DNA of 5,564 nucleotides from Anaerolineaceae bacterium (GTDB lineage Bacteria > Chloroflexota > Anaerolineae > Anaerolineales > Anaerolineaceae): contig JAIOTF010000098.1 of assembly GCA_021107195.1 (NCBI GenBank), positions 1 through 5,564 of the forward strand. Direction: 5' to 3'. The notes beneath the pieces are model-generated. The model was not told the DNA's origin. It searched no databases and saw only the letters and a program-made list of their open reading frames with translations. The position numbers and the translations under genes are program-made. Position 1 is the stretch's first letter, and each line of letters begins with the position of its first letter. Positions 1 to 5,438 of this stretch are shown one piece after another.

Positions 1-192
1 ATCGAAGATTTTGGGGAAGGCGGGGGATGGGGTGCTTTTTACCGCAAGCGTACACCGTATCACAAATGATCACAAACAAGCGCTGCTTTTCCTTTCCAAA
101 CCCAAACATCTGGCAAACTCTAAGCCTCAATAACGACGCTTGTTGTTATAATCAACGGTACAAAACGATATTGATAGTAATAGGAAACAAAA
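1..192 (+). other. Upstream region of obg, possibly with the 3' end of an unidentified gene
   Basis: No complete gene fits here. One + frame is open from base 2 to a TAA at 131-133 (43 codons, reading ...GDGVLFTASVHRI... and ending ...LANSKPQ) and could be the C-terminal tail of a gene that begins before the window. Frame 1 stops at 67-69, and the third frame is open across the whole region into obg, so openness alone is weak evidence. I do not recognise the peptide. Bases 134-192 are AT-rich and look like a promoter and leader for obg. Confidence 0.25.
147..152 (+). promoter_or_regulatory. Putative -10 box for obg
   Basis: A perfect TATAAT lies about 40 nt before the obg ATG in an AT-rich stretch. 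No good -35 hexamer is visible 16-18 nt upstream (the sequence there is around GCCTCA), so only the -10 element is supported. Initiation would fall near 159 and give a short leader with the AGGA ribosome binding site at 182-185. Confidence 0.45.
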
Positions 193-1452
193 ATGTTCAT
201 TGATGAAATTGAAATCTATGCCCGCTCCGGCAAAGGCGGCGATGGCGCCATTCACTTCCTGCGCGAAAAATATGTCCCCCGCGGCGGCCCCGATGGCGGT
301 GATGGTGGCCGTGGAGGTGATGTTGTCTTCCAGGTCATCCCCATCCTCAACACCCTCTCAAAATTCCACCAGAAAGAGCGGTTCATTGCCGATGATGGCC
401 GCAACGGTAAGAAAAAGAACATGACCGGCCGTTCAGCCGAGCCGCTCATCATTCCCGTCCCTCCGGGTACAGTCGTTTACAACGCCGACACCGGCCATAT
501 CATCGGCGACCTGGTCGAGCCGGATCAGCGGCTGGTTGTATGCCGCGGTGGACGTGGCGGACGCGGCAATCAGCATTTCGCCACATCTCGCCATCAGGCC
601 CCCCGTACCGGTGAACGAGGCGAGCCCGGACAAGAATTGAACCTCCGGCTGGAACTCAAACTGATCGCCGATATTGGTTTGGTCGGCGTGCCCAATGCTG
701 GCAAATCCAGTTTCCTGGCTTCCGTCACCAATGCCAAACCCAAGATCGCTGACTATCCTTTCACCACCCTTGAACCCAATCTCGGTGTCGCCGAGTTGGA
801 TATCGAGAACACTCTCGTTCTGGCCGACATCCCCGGCCTTATCGAAGGTGCCCATCAGGGTGTCGGCCTGGGCGATGCTTTCCTGCGTCATATCCAGCGT
901 ACGCGGGTTATCATCCACATGCTGGACGGTCATTCGATGGGCCCCGTGGTCGATTTCTCCCAGATCAACGCTGAAATGGCCCTCTTTGATAGTGCCCTTT
1001 CAGAAAAACCGCAGATTGTCGCCTTCAATAAAATGGACATGCCGGATGTGCGGGAAAAATGGCCAGAGGTCAAAGCGGCCATTGAAGCCAAAGGCTACGA
1101 AATCATGGCCATTTCTGCTCTTGCCAAAGAGAATGTGCGCCCTTTGCTTTACCGTGCTGCTGAACTGTTAAAAACCACCCCTGTCCCCGAACCGGTAGGT
1201 GAACTGCCTGTCTATCGCCCCGGCGAAGACCCGCGTGATTTCAAGATTGGAAAGTACAAAGGTGGCTACCGTGTCAGCGGGGCTGCCATTGAACGAGCCG
1301 CAGCCATGACATACTGGGAATACGATGGCTCGGTGCGCCGCTTCCAGCGTTTGCTGAGTGTTCTCGGCATTGAAAAGGAACTGCTTGATCTTGGTGTCGA
1401 AGTTGGCGATACAGTTTTTATTGGTGATTACGAACTCGAATGGCAGGATTGA
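193..1452 (+). CDS. obg: Obg family GTPase (Obg/CgtA) with OCT domain
   Basis: This is a 419-residue Obg GTPase. The family binds GTP/GDP, associates with the large ribosomal subunit during its maturation, and is linked to stringent-response control; it is usually essential. All three expected domains are present. The glycine-rich Obg fold spans about residues 1-158 and includes the family-typical GGPDGGDGGRGGD. The G domain follows with P-loop GVPNAGKS (165-172), G3 DIPGLIEGA (212-220), G4 NKMD (279-282) and G5 SAL (308-310). The OCT domain runs from about 340 to the end and is found in only part of the family, for example in Firmicutes. The ATG at 193 is supported by AGGA at 182-185, 7 nt upstream, and by the canonical MFIDEI start. 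A hairpin terminator follows. A 166-codon antisense frame inside the gene is only a shadow. Identity is near certain. Confidence 0.98.
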   Translation: MFIDEIEIYARSGKGGDGAIHFLREKYVPRGGPDGGDGGRGGDVVFQVIPILNTLSKFHQKERFIADDGRNGKKKNMTGRSAEPLIIPVPPGTVVYNADTGHIIGDLVEPDQRLVVCRGGRGGRGNQHFATSRHQAPRTGERGEPGQELNLRLELKLIADIGLVGVPNAGKSSFLASVTNAKPKIADYPFTTLEPNLGVAELDIENTLVLADIPGLIEGAHQGVGLGDAFLRHIQRTRVIIHMLDGHSMGPVVDFSQINAEMALFDSALSEKPQIVAFNKMDMPDVREKWPEVKAAIEAKGYEIMAISALAKENVRPLLYRAAELLKTTPVPEPVGELPVYRPGEDPRDFKIGKYKGGYRVSGAAIERAAAMTYWEYDGSVRRFQRLLSVLGIEKELLDLGVEVGDTVFIGDYELEWQD

Positions 1453-1475
1453 TCCTGTAATCATTCCATGATCTA

Positions 1476-1514
1476 CCCTGCACGGTGCACCAGCTCTTGC
1501 AGGGCTTGCTTTTT
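1476..1514 (+). terminator. Rho-independent terminator after obg
   Basis: CCCTGCA (1476-1482) pairs perfectly with TGCAGGG (1498-1504) across a 15-nt loop that itself contains the palindrome GGTGCACC. CTTGC and five T residues (1510-1514) follow. It begins 24 nt after the obg stop and suggests that obg is transcribed as its own unit. A second, weaker hairpin (GATTG 1528-1532 with CAATC 1547-1551, with TCC/GGA pairing inside) lies just beyond. Confidence 0.65.
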
Positions 1515-1590
1515 CCGCTTCTGGTCAGATTGACTCCGGCGGAAAGCAATCAAAAGATGTAGAAACGATGAAATGAAACAATGTTGCAGA

Positions 1591-1715
1591 TGTCATTGCG
1601 AACCCCGTAAGGGGTGTCACTCCCTGGCACTGTCGTCAAGGCAAGTGTGCGCCGCACTGCGCCGCAGTGCAGGTGGGCAATCCCCTCCCTGGGTTTTGCC
1701 CTCCTCGCAGCGACA
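1591..1715. repeat. Dispersed intergenic repeat with imperfect terminal inverted repeats and internal hairpins
   Basis: The left end TGTCATTGCGA (1591-1601) and right end TCGCAGCGACA (1705-1715) are inverted copies matching at 9 of 11 positions. Inside are ACCCC/GGGGT (1602-1615), a near-perfect palindrome GCACTGCG-C-CGCAGTGC (1654-1670), and ATTGC (1595-1599) with GCAAT (1677-1681). The 11-base left end recurs exactly at 4542-4552. TGTCATTGCGA-type palindromic repeats are known as common dispersed intergenic elements in several bacterial groups, and they often produce spurious ORFs, as here. No transposase is present. It may be a MITE-like or REP-like element; the exact boundaries are inferred. 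Confidence 0.6.
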
Positions 1716-1737
1716 ACAAAGCCTGATTCTACAAAAC

Positions 1738-1792
1738 TTGACAGCTCCTTTACGGTAGCGCAATTGCATCCTCAACCTGGTTATGGTATCCT
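1738..1792 (+). promoter_or_regulatory. Candidate promoter region for nadD
   Basis: A perfect -35-like TTGACA lies at 1738-1743, but nothing like TATAAT sits 16-18 nt downstream. An alternative pair is TTGCAT (1764-1769) and TATCCT (1787-1792) with an exact 17-bp spacer. That would start transcription near 1799, just before the AGGAAGG ribosome binding site. Both readings are weak. A promoter is expected here because obg ends in a terminator and nadD is more than 300 bases further on. Confidence 0.3.
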
Positions 1793-1818
1793 ATCCCGTA
1801 GGAAGGGAATTGCACAAC

Positions 1819-2445
1819 ATGACAGCAGACCAGCCATCAGCGAGAAAACGTATCGGAGTCTTCGGCGGCACTTTTGACCCTCCCCATATCGGCCACATGA
1901 TTTTGGCAGCAGAAGCACGCTTCCAGCTTAACCTGGAAAAAATCCTCTGGGTACTGACCTCCGTTCCGCCCCATAAAAGAAATCAGCATATCAGCGAAAT
2001 TGACCAGCGTCTGACGTTGCTCCAGGCTGCCATTCAGGATGAACCTGCTTTTCTCCTCTCCCGTGTAGATATCGATCGTGACGCCCCCCATTATTCCGTC
2101 GATACCATGCGCCTCTTGCGGGCGCAATACCCTGATCAGGACTTGATCTATCTCATTGGGGAAGACTCTCTCTACGATCTCCCCGCGTGGAATCACCCAC
2201 AGGAGCTCGTTAATGAACTCGCTGGTCTGGGCGTCATGCGCCGTCCCGGCAAGAAGGCCGATTTGTCTGATCTGGAGACTGCACTGCCTGGCATCACCGC
2301 AAAGGTTGAATTTGTGAAAGCGCCGCTGCTTGGGATCTCTTCCAGCCAGGTGCGCCAGCGCATCGCCCGCGGAGAGGCCTTCCGTTATTACCTTTTGCCT
2401 GCCGTCTACGAGTTGATTCAATCACACCGCTATTATTACATTTGA
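1819..2445 (+). CDS. nadD: Nicotinate-nucleotide adenylyltransferase NadD
   Basis: NadD transfers AMP from ATP to nicotinate mononucleotide, giving nicotinate adenine dinucleotide, the cytoplasmic step before NAD synthetase in de novo and salvage NAD synthesis. The 208-residue product has normal family length. The nucleotidyltransferase signature GGTFDPPHIGH, with its HxGH triad, is at residues 16-26. LIGEDSLYDLPAW around 112-124 matches the conserved G-x-D...W segment, and ISSSQVR (173-179) is the C-terminal ATP-binding ISSxxxR motif. An in-frame ATG at 1783 would add 12 residues, but it lies upstream of the AGGAAGG site (1800-1806), so 1819 is preferred even though the 12-nt spacing is slightly long. 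obg and nadD are neighbours in many bacteria, often with proBA, yqeK or rsfS, which are not seen here. A lipoprotein gene begins 39 nt after the stop and may be co-transcribed. Confidence 0.95.
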   Translation: MTADQPSARKRIGVFGGTFDPPHIGHMILAAEARFQLNLEKILWVLTSVPPHKRNQHISEIDQRLTLLQAAIQDEPAFLLSRVDIDRDAPHYSVDTMRLLRAQYPDQDLIYLIGEDSLYDLPAWNHPQELVNELAGLGVMRRPGKKADLSDLETALPGITAKVEFVKAPLLGISSSQVRQRIARGEAFRYYLLPAVYELIQSHRYYYI

Positions 2446-2484
2446 ACCATTAATTGTATGATTAAGGATATTAAGGAGATTGGG

Positions 2485-3387
2485 ATGAAGAAAAGAGTCC
2501 ACATTGCATTGCTATTGTTAACATTGGTTTTTGTGCTCGCTTGCGGGTCGGGGGCAGCCGCCACACCTACTCCCAACCTGGAAGCCACTATGGGAGCTGC
2601 AATCGCCCAGACCAAAGCCGCGCAGCAAAACGCCCAGCCTGCCGCCCCGGCGGTTGACTTGCAAGCCACAGTTGATGCTCAGGTGCTGGCCACGCTTGCT
2701 GCCCAGCAGGCCGCCGCGCAGAGCGAAGCCAATCCGGCGCCTGAAGATTCCCAGCCAGCCCAGCCGCCTGCCCCGCCGGTGCAGCCTGAACCGCCCCAGC
2801 CCTCTGGAGACCTCGCCGCTACTCAGCAGGCCCAACCTATGTACGACTTTGTCCAGCAATTGAAAAATAAAGCCAATCTTTGGTCTGCCGAAGGGGTTTA
2901 TCATCACGTTGGCTCATTTGATCAACGTAGTATGAAGCCAAACAGGTTCTCATGGTGGTTTGCCGACGGGGATTATGACAGTTACGTCATCCGCGCAGAC
3001 ATCAGTTGGCGTGCCCCAAACGGGGCCGACCCGGCGGATAATGGCTGTGGCTTTGTTTGGGCCTATGCCGGTGATGATAACTGGCATGTTACTATCCTTG
3101 ACCTCGAAGGCACAGTGCACACCTACCGCCAGCGCGGCAGTGGAGAGAAGATCGAAATGAAGGGCGGTAAATATTTGGGCGGCCTGGGCCGCACCTCTGG
3201 TGAGGCCGAGATGGTCATCACCGTTGAAGATGATCTTTACACTGCCTTCATTAACGGTATGGAGGTCGTGCGTTTCAAGGATCCCTATATCGCCACCGGA
3301 AAAATTGGTATGGCGATCAAGAATGGTGAATCACCTGACGGAATGCACTGTATGATGGAAAATATCGGTATCTGGGAATTGCAGTAA
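2485..3387 (+). CDS. Putative lipoprotein with Ala/Pro/Gln-rich linker and ConA-like C-terminal domain
   Basis: The 300-residue product is predicted to be exported and lipid-anchored. MKKR is followed by a hydrophobic stretch ending in lipobox VLAC, with the acylated Cys at 20. A low-complexity linker (about 21-118) contains two related repeats, NLEATMGAAIAQT from residue 31 and DLQATVDAQVLAT from residue 58. A globular domain occupies about 120-300. Strand-rich segments such as YVIRADISW, WHVTILDLEGTVHTYR, IEMKGG, AFINGMEVVRFKDPY and GKIGMAI suggest a concanavalin A-like/laminin G or DUF1080-type beta-sandwich; this is inferred from pattern, and ligand and function are unknown. Cys188 (GCGF) and Cys289 may form a disulfide. 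An in-frame ATG at 2458 lies upstream of the strong AAGGAG site (2473-2478), which is 6 nt before 2485, so 2485 is preferred. A weak promoter (TTGATT 2413-2418, TACATT 2437-2442) could lie within the nadD 3' end. A paralog follows 25 nt later. Confidence 0.85.
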   Translation: MKKRVHIALLLLTLVFVLACGSGAAATPTPNLEATMGAAIAQTKAAQQNAQPAAPAVDLQATVDAQVLATLAAQQAAAQSEANPAPEDSQPAQPPAPPVQPEPPQPSGDLAATQQAQPMYDFVQQLKNKANLWSAEGVYHHVGSFDQRSMKPNRFSWWFADGDYDSYVIRADISWRAPNGADPADNGCGFVWAYAGDDNWHVTILDLEGTVHTYRQRGSGEKIEMKGGKYLGGLGRTSGEAEMVITVEDDLYTAFINGMEVVRFKDPYIATGKIGMAIKNGESPDGMHCMMENIGIWELQ

Positions 3388-3412
3388 AACATGCAAACAA
3401 GAGAGGGTTAAA

Positions 3413-4156
3413 ATGATGATCAAAAATAAATCTGCATTGCTTGTGTTATTGGCAGCGCTCGTATTTGTGCTGGCCTGCGGACAATCCGCCGCCGCCACAC
3501 CCACCCCCAATCTGGAAGCCACCATGGGCGCCGCGATCGCCCAGACCAAAACAGCGGCGGCCGCTGCCCCTGTTCAGCCTCAGGTTGATGTCCAGGCCAC
3601 CGTTGATGCCCAGGTGCAGTTGACCATGGCCGCTCAACAGGCCGCCCAACCAGCGCCGCCGGCCGAGCCACCCGCCCCCGTGGACGAACCTGCTCCTGTT
3701 GAAGAACCCCAGCCCGAGCAGCCCGCACCCCCCGCCGATAGTTCACAGACCGGCGAGCAGGCCATGGCCCAGCTTGTCCAGGAGCTTTACGACAACCGCC
3801 GCCTCAGTATCAAGGAAGGCGAATACATCAAACTCGATGATTTCAATAATGCGCTTTATAAGAACCAGACCCACGAATGGTGGCGTGCCGGTGCACAGGC
3901 CAGTGACTTTGTCCTGCGTGCTGATGTCAGTTGGCGGGGGAGCGCACAGCCCTCTGCGTCCGGCTGCGGCTTCATGTATTCCGGCTCGGCCCTGGATGAC
4001 TATCACATTACCATCCTATCCACTGAAGGTATTGTTCACACCTACCGTTCCCGCGGCGGGAAGGTCATCGAAATGAAAGGGGACGAATATTCAAAATCCT
4101 CGGTATCTCTTCTGGTTCAGCCAGGATCATGCTCATTCTCGATGACAAGAAAATGA
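3413..4156 (+). CDS. Putative lipoprotein, tandem paralog of the preceding gene, apparently frameshifted near its 3' end
   Basis: The frame gives 247 residues. It has the same plan as its upstream neighbour: a signal peptide with lipobox VLAC (acylated Cys22), the repeats NLEATMGAAIAQT (from 33) and DVQATVDAQVQLT (from 59), a Pro/Ala/Glu-rich linker to about 116, then the same beta-rich domain (FVLRADVSW, GCGF with Cys185, YHITILSTEGIVHTYR, IEMKG). After residue 228 homology to the paralog stops, and 19 unrelated residues lead to a stop at 4154-4156. The homology resumes in another frame and runs to TAG at 4297-4299. One extra A in the run at 4093-4096 would give a 295-residue protein collinear with the neighbour. 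This may be a sequencing error, a real pseudogene or recoding. Start ATG 3413 (or the adjacent ATG 3416) follows GAGAGGG at 3401-3407. The function is unknown; surface binding is only a guess. Confidence 0.8.
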   Translation: MMIKNKSALLVLLAALVFVLACGQSAAATPTPNLEATMGAAIAQTKTAAAAAPVQPQVDVQATVDAQVQLTMAAQQAAQPAPPAEPPAPVDEPAPVEEPQPEQPAPPADSSQTGEQAMAQLVQELYDNRRLSIKEGEYIKLDDFNNALYKNQTHEWWRAGAQASDFVLRADVSWRGSAQPSASGCGFMYSGSALDDYHITILSTEGIVHTYRSRGGKVIEMKGDEYSKSSVSLLVQPGSCSFSMTRK

Positions 4157-4299
4157 CCTTTTATGTCAATGGTGAAGAAGTTGTCCAGTTCAAGGATCCC
4201 TATTTCAACAGCGGCAACCTCGGCTACGCCATTAATTCTTACACCCCCAATGGCATTAATTGCCAGATGACCAACGTCGAACTCTGGAAGATTTATTAG
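4096..4299 (+). pseudogene. Out-of-frame C-terminal remainder of the second lipoprotein paralog
   Basis: Read from ATC at 4096, this stretch encodes ILGISSGSARIMLIL, then KMTFYVNGEEVVQFKDPY, GNLGYAIN and a last segment NCQMTNVELWKIY ending in TAG. It aligns without gaps in its core to the C-terminus of the upstream paralog (AFINGMEVVRFKDPY, GKIGMAI, HCMMENIGIWELQ), and it keeps the second Cys (codon 4261-4263). It has no start codon or ribosome binding site suited to independent translation, so it belongs to the gene beginning at 3413. It is marked as a pseudogene only because the frame is broken in the sequence as given. An intact gene with a base-calling error is equally possible. Confidence 0.75.
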
Positions 4300-4311
4300 G
4301 AATGCAAATAA

Positions 4312-4344
4312 ACCTCCCCTGAATTCGCCGAATTCGGGGGAGGT
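4312..4344. terminator. Strong hairpin after the lipoprotein pair, probable terminator
   Basis: Bases 4312-4326 (ACCTCCCCTGAATTC) pair with 4330-4344 over all 15 positions with one G-U wobble, leaving the 3-nt loop GCC. It starts 12 nt after the TAG at 4299, the right place to end the nadD-lipoprotein unit. There is no T-run downstream on the + strand. The left flank is A-rich (AATGCAAATAA), so only the minus-strand reading has a T-rich tail. It may act as an atypical terminator or as an mRNA 3' end stabiliser. Confidence 0.55.
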
Positions 4345-4462
4345 GGTTCCGCAGGCACCGGCGGGGGAATTTGTTGCCGATATTTTACTTGTAAAAATTA
4401 CATCGTACAGCATAGGATCAGGAGCTTTCAAGGACAGGTTTTTTACCGTGGTGTTTCCGTAG

Positions 4463-4482
4463 TGGCGACGCATGCGTCGCCA
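4463..4482. repeat. Perfect 20-bp palindrome
   Basis: TGGCGACGCATGCGTCGCCA is identical to its own reverse complement over all 20 bases. It lies in the non-coding gap between the second and third lipoprotein genes. GC-rich palindromes of this kind are typical of dispersed REP-like intergenic repeats. A binding site for a dimeric protein is the alternative. Only one copy occurs in this window, so its repeat status is inferred. Confidence 0.55.
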
Positions 4483-4520
4483 GTTGCGGGATTGTCCATC
4501 TTATCGCAAGGTGCGCCAAG

Positions 4521-4597
4521 GCAGGCGCGGCTGGTCATATCTGTCATTGCGAGTGGAGCGAAGCAATCTCCGAGACAGTAGTGGACGCTGCGCCTGC
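4521..4597. repeat. Nested inverted repeat sharing its core with the 1591-1715 element
   Basis: Three arms nest symmetrically: outer GCAGGCGC (4521-4528) with GCGCCTGC (4590-4597), middle CTGTC (4541-4545) with GACAG (4574-4578), and inner ATTGC (4546-4550) with GCAAT (4563-4567). The core TGTCATTGCGA (4542-4552) is identical to the left end of the first repeat, and the following GTGGAGCGAAGCAATCTC matches the common form of this dispersed bacterial repeat family. The short ORF crossing it reads LSLRVERSNLRD, a typical spurious peptide of such repeats. There is no transposase. Element limits beyond the core are inferred. Confidence 0.6.
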
Positions 4598-4766
4598 TTT
4601 CCAATCCCTTTCCCCTCATTTTTCCCGGCAGTTTTCAATATGCTGAAATATATCTGTTGTAGGTTCGACTTCAGTCGTTAAGTATCTGAAAGTAACAATT
4701 AAAATCGTACTGCAAAGCCAGGCTGAGAATTGCTGCATGTTTCCCCAAGAAATCACCTAAACAAGA

Positions 4767-4772
4767 TATAAT
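4767..4772 (+). promoter_or_regulatory. Putative -10 box for the third lipoprotein gene
   Basis: A perfect TATAAT lies 31 nt before the ATG at 4804 in an AT-rich stretch. No convincing -35 box is found at 15-19 nt upstream (around CCCAAG). The position resembles that of the TATAAT ahead of obg and fits a short leader carrying AGGGTG (4793-4798) as ribosome binding site. Confidence 0.45.
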
Positions 4773-4803
4773 GGGCACAGAAAGAATATTATAGGGTGAA
4801 TAC

Positions 4804-5319
4804 ATGTCACGATGTCAAAATTTAATCCTGACCTTCTCCATGCTTTGCATGGTTCTTTTACTATCTGCGTGTGGTGGTACCGCGCCCGCGTCCACCGAAA
4901 TGGGTGATGTGCCGGCCGGGCCGCCGACCGCCACCCTTGAGCCAACCGCTACCGAAGTCCCCACTGCCATCCCCACAGAAACACCTGTGCCCAGCGCAAC
5001 CCCCACCATCACACCGACTCCTACCGCCACCTTCCAGGCTGACTTCACCACCGCCGGGTTCTACACCGCCGGCCCCCTGACAGGTTTCCGCTTCCTGATC
5101 GCCGTTGAGCTTAAGGAACCGGTCAAAGGCGAATACTACGCCCTTGTGAAAAAGAATAAGGAATACACCTGCGAAGTCCTCGCCGCCTACCCCAACCGCC
5201 TCTACTGCACCGGACGGCAGGCCGCCGCTCAGGACTATGTCACTTACCAGATTTTCGAGACCGCCACCGATCGCCCTGTCTTCGCCGGCGAGGTGTGGTG
5301 TGATCTCCCGCTGCGGTAG
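4804..5319 (+). CDS. Putative lipoprotein with Thr/Pro-rich linker, unknown function
   Basis: The 171-residue product is predicted to be exported and lipid-anchored. A hydrophobic N-terminal segment ends in lipobox LSAC with acylated Cys23. Residues 24-78 form a low-complexity Thr/Pro/Ala linker (PTATLEPTATEVPTAIPTE, then TPTITPTPTATF), probably an extended spacer holding the domain away from the membrane. The remaining roughly 90 residues form a small globular domain with FRFLIAVELKEPVKGEYYAL and Cys at 123, 135 and 166; two of these could form a disulfide. I recognise no family. It is not evidently related to the two upstream lipoproteins beyond the general architecture, and its linker is Thr/Pro-rich rather than Ala/Gln-rich. 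The start is supported by AGGGTG at 4793-4798, 5 nt upstream, and by the signal peptide. It appears to be a single-gene transcript, with its own TATAAT upstream and a hairpin downstream. Confidence 0.8.
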   Translation: MSRCQNLILTFSMLCMVLLLSACGGTAPASTEMGDVPAGPPTATLEPTATEVPTAIPTETPVPSATPTITPTPTATFQADFTTAGFYTAGPLTGFRFLIAVELKEPVKGEYYALVKKNKEYTCEVLAAYPNRLYCTGRQAAAQDYVTYQIFETATDRPVFAGEVWCDLPLR

Positions 5320-5328
5320 TTGGTCATT

Positions 5329-5345
5329 GCCCTCTGGAAGAGGGC
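5329..5345. terminator. Hairpin after the third lipoprotein gene, possible terminator
   Basis: GCCCTCT pairs with AGAGGGC (7 bp) around a 3-nt loop, 9 nt after the TAG at 5317-5319. A small second inverted repeat (GTGGC/GCCAC, 5346-5356) follows. There is no T-run, so this is at best a non-canonical terminator. Confidence 0.35.
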
Positions 5346-5392
5346 GTGGCCGCCACAGGCGTCCTCGCTTGCGGGCAGATTTCGCATTACTA

Positions 5393-5421
5393 TTGTCAAA
5401 TCTGGGGGGAAAGGTTATAAT
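5393..5421 (+). promoter_or_regulatory. Promoter of tRNA-Val
   Basis: TTGTCA (5393-5398) and TATAAT (5416-5421) are separated by exactly 17 bp, giving 11 of 12 matches to the sigma-70/SigA consensus. The predicted start near 5428 leaves a leader of about 11 nt before the mature tRNA. This is the best promoter in the window and fits a strongly expressed stable RNA. Confidence 0.8.
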
Positions 5422-5438
5422 TTCGGTCGCATTGCATT

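Noticed and set aside
433..933. 166-codon minus-strand ORF inside obg
   Set aside because: It is the antisense shadow of the conserved G domain; the + strand reading is unmistakably Obg, and the minus product resembles no family.
674..1171. 165-codon + strand ORF in an alternative frame of obg
   Set aside because: It overlaps the Obg coding frame completely, has no ribosome binding site, and has a composition typical of an out-of-frame reading (rich in Ser, Pro and Trp).
1591..1715. CRISPR array or transposon with transposase
   Set aside because: There are no regularly spaced direct repeats and no transposase or integrase frame anywhere in the window.
1573..1758. 61-codon ORF (and an overlapping 87-codon ORF, 1614-1877) before nadD
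   Set aside because: They translate the palindromic repeat; peptides like CHCEPRKGCH are typical spurious products of such repeats. The second also runs into nadD out of frame.
1783..1818. Upstream ATG 1783 as the nadD start
   Set aside because: The 12 extra residues overlap the AGGAAGG site and a promoter candidate and have no counterpart in the family, so 1819 is preferred.
1837..2421. 194-codon minus-strand ORF opposite nadD
   Set aside because: It is antisense to a complete NadD with all signature motifs; no recognisable domain or separate promoter.
2518..2907. Long minus-strand and alternative-frame ORFs over the lipoprotein linkers
   Set aside because: GC-rich low-complexity Ala/Pro/Gln coding sequence opens several frames at once. 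The signal peptide, ribosome binding site and paralogy all select the + frame at 2485.
4117..4473. 118-codon minus-strand ORF across the end of the second lipoprotein and its hairpin
   Set aside because: It lies opposite the conserved out-of-frame tail and the hairpin; the + strand homology to the paralog explains the sequence better.
4472..4681. 69-codon ORF in the gap before the third lipoprotein
   Set aside because: It begins in the 20-bp palindrome and crosses the TGTCATTGCGA repeat, giving LSLRVERSNLRD, a repeat-derived peptide; no ribosome binding site.
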